A DNA stretch of 5,993 nt from Chloroflexota bacterium (GTDB taxonomy: Bacteria; Chloroflexota; Anaerolineae; Anaerolineales; UBA11579). The stretch covers positions 2,551 to 8,543 of the forward strand of contig DNGN01000073.1 in the NCBI GenBank assembly GCA_003486225.1. Direction: 5' to 3'. Positions 5,709 to 5,993 of this stretch are shown here, in pieces. Under the pieces are notes generated by a model. It had not been told where the DNA came from. It did not search any database and worked only from the letters and a program-made list of their open reading frames with translations. Each line of letters opens with the position of its first letter. The stretch's first letter is position 1. Made by a program: the position numbers and the translations under genes.

Positions 5709-5993
5709 TCACACCTTCAATTGGGCTAATTGGCGGGCTTTTTCGATGATATTCTCCACCTGAGGTACGGAATGGTACTCCAGTTCCCGATTATACGGGA
5801 TCGGCACCTCTCTGCCTGCCAGCCGCTGAATGGGCGCCTCCAGATAGCCAAAGGCTTCACTCTCGGCAATAACAGCCGAAAACTCTGCCCCAATCCCGCT
5901 GGTCTTTACCGCTTCATGCACGATCAGGACTTTACCGGTTTTTTTGACCGATTCGATCAAAGTATCCTTATCCAGCGGTCGCAGTGTGCGCGG
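5709..5993 (-). CDS. pdhB: Pyruvate/2-oxoacid dehydrogenase E1 component, beta subunit (C-terminal fragment)
   Basis: The last 94 residues of an E1 beta subunit are present; the rest lies beyond the right edge. The frame is open to the edge, starting [16 protein letters not shown], so no start codon belongs inside the window (the TTG near 5960 is an internal Leu codon). The fragment is the transketolase C-terminal domain: a LRPLD strand, [20 protein letters not shown], a helix with [21 protein letters not shown], then [16 protein letters not shown] and a terminal helix. E1 beta pairs with E1 alpha to bind thiamine diphosphate and decarboxylate the 2-oxoacid, passing the acyl group to E2's lipoyl lysine. 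The stop lies 1 bp before the E2 ATG, so the two are cotranscribed. The same family includes acetoin dehydrogenase AcoB, so substrate assignment remains tentative. Confidence 0.9.
   Translation of the reverse strand, partial: PRTLRPLDKDTLIESVKKTGKVLIVHEAVKTSGIGAEFSAVIAESEAFGYLEAPIQRLAGREVPIPYNRELEYHSVPQVENIIEKARQLAQLKV

Noticed and set aside
5709..5960. 83-residue gene starting at TTG near 5960
   Set aside because: The frame continues upstream to the window edge with E1 beta-like sequence (LRPLDKDT), so this is the tail of a longer gene, not a small separate gene.

Overview
The window reads as a bacterial chromosome segment of roughly even base composition, with almost every gene on the minus strand. 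Gene content suggests an anaerobic or facultative heterotroph that takes up amino acids. The SBP/permease arrangement, the E1beta-E2-HPr-EI gene string and the E2 with two peripheral-subunit-binding domains would fit a Chloroflexota (Anaerolineae-like) genome. This placement is an inference from gene style; there is no rRNA or other phylogenetic marker here.

Left part (1-1700): a branched-chain/polar amino acid ABC uptake system on the minus strand. The lipoprotein binding protein (livK-like, 263-1429) is transcribed first. A strong stem-loop with a short T-run (214-248) follows, and then the first 45 codons of the LivH-type permease (1-137), which runs off the left edge. The permease's Shine-Dalgarno lies inside a 16-bp perfect palindrome. 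The 271-bp region between livK and the divergent VOC gene (1430-1700) is AT-rich on its VOC side. It holds candidate promoters for both directions, an imperfect inverted repeat, a near-perfect Shine-Dalgarno followed by a two-codon ORF, and a 29-codon leader ORF whose stop codon overlaps the livK ribosome binding site.

Middle (1701-2267): a lone plus-strand VOC (glyoxalase/methylmalonyl-CoA epimerase-like) metalloenzyme. It converges on the next operon with only 93 bp between the two stop codons and no clear terminator.

Right part (2361-5993): a tight minus-strand operon, read right to left. It contains the C-terminus of a 2-oxoacid dehydrogenase E1 beta subunit, a dihydrolipoamide acyltransferase (E2), the phosphocarrier HPr and PTS Enzyme I. 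Gaps are 1 bp and 12 bp, followed by a 4-bp overlap. All catalytic residues are intact: lipoyl Lys43 and His419 in E2, His15 and Ser46 in HPr, and His189 and Cys502 in EI. Enzyme I turns PEP into pyruvate while charging HPr, and the dehydrogenase complex uses pyruvate or a related 2-oxoacid, so the operon links two pyruvate-node activities. No sugar-specific Enzyme II is visible in the window.

I see no CRISPR array, transposon, tRNA, rRNA or recognisable new defence system. The most distinctive items are the PDH-type/PTS gene fusion at operon level, the tandem E3-binding domains, and the regulatory architecture around the livK and livH start sites.
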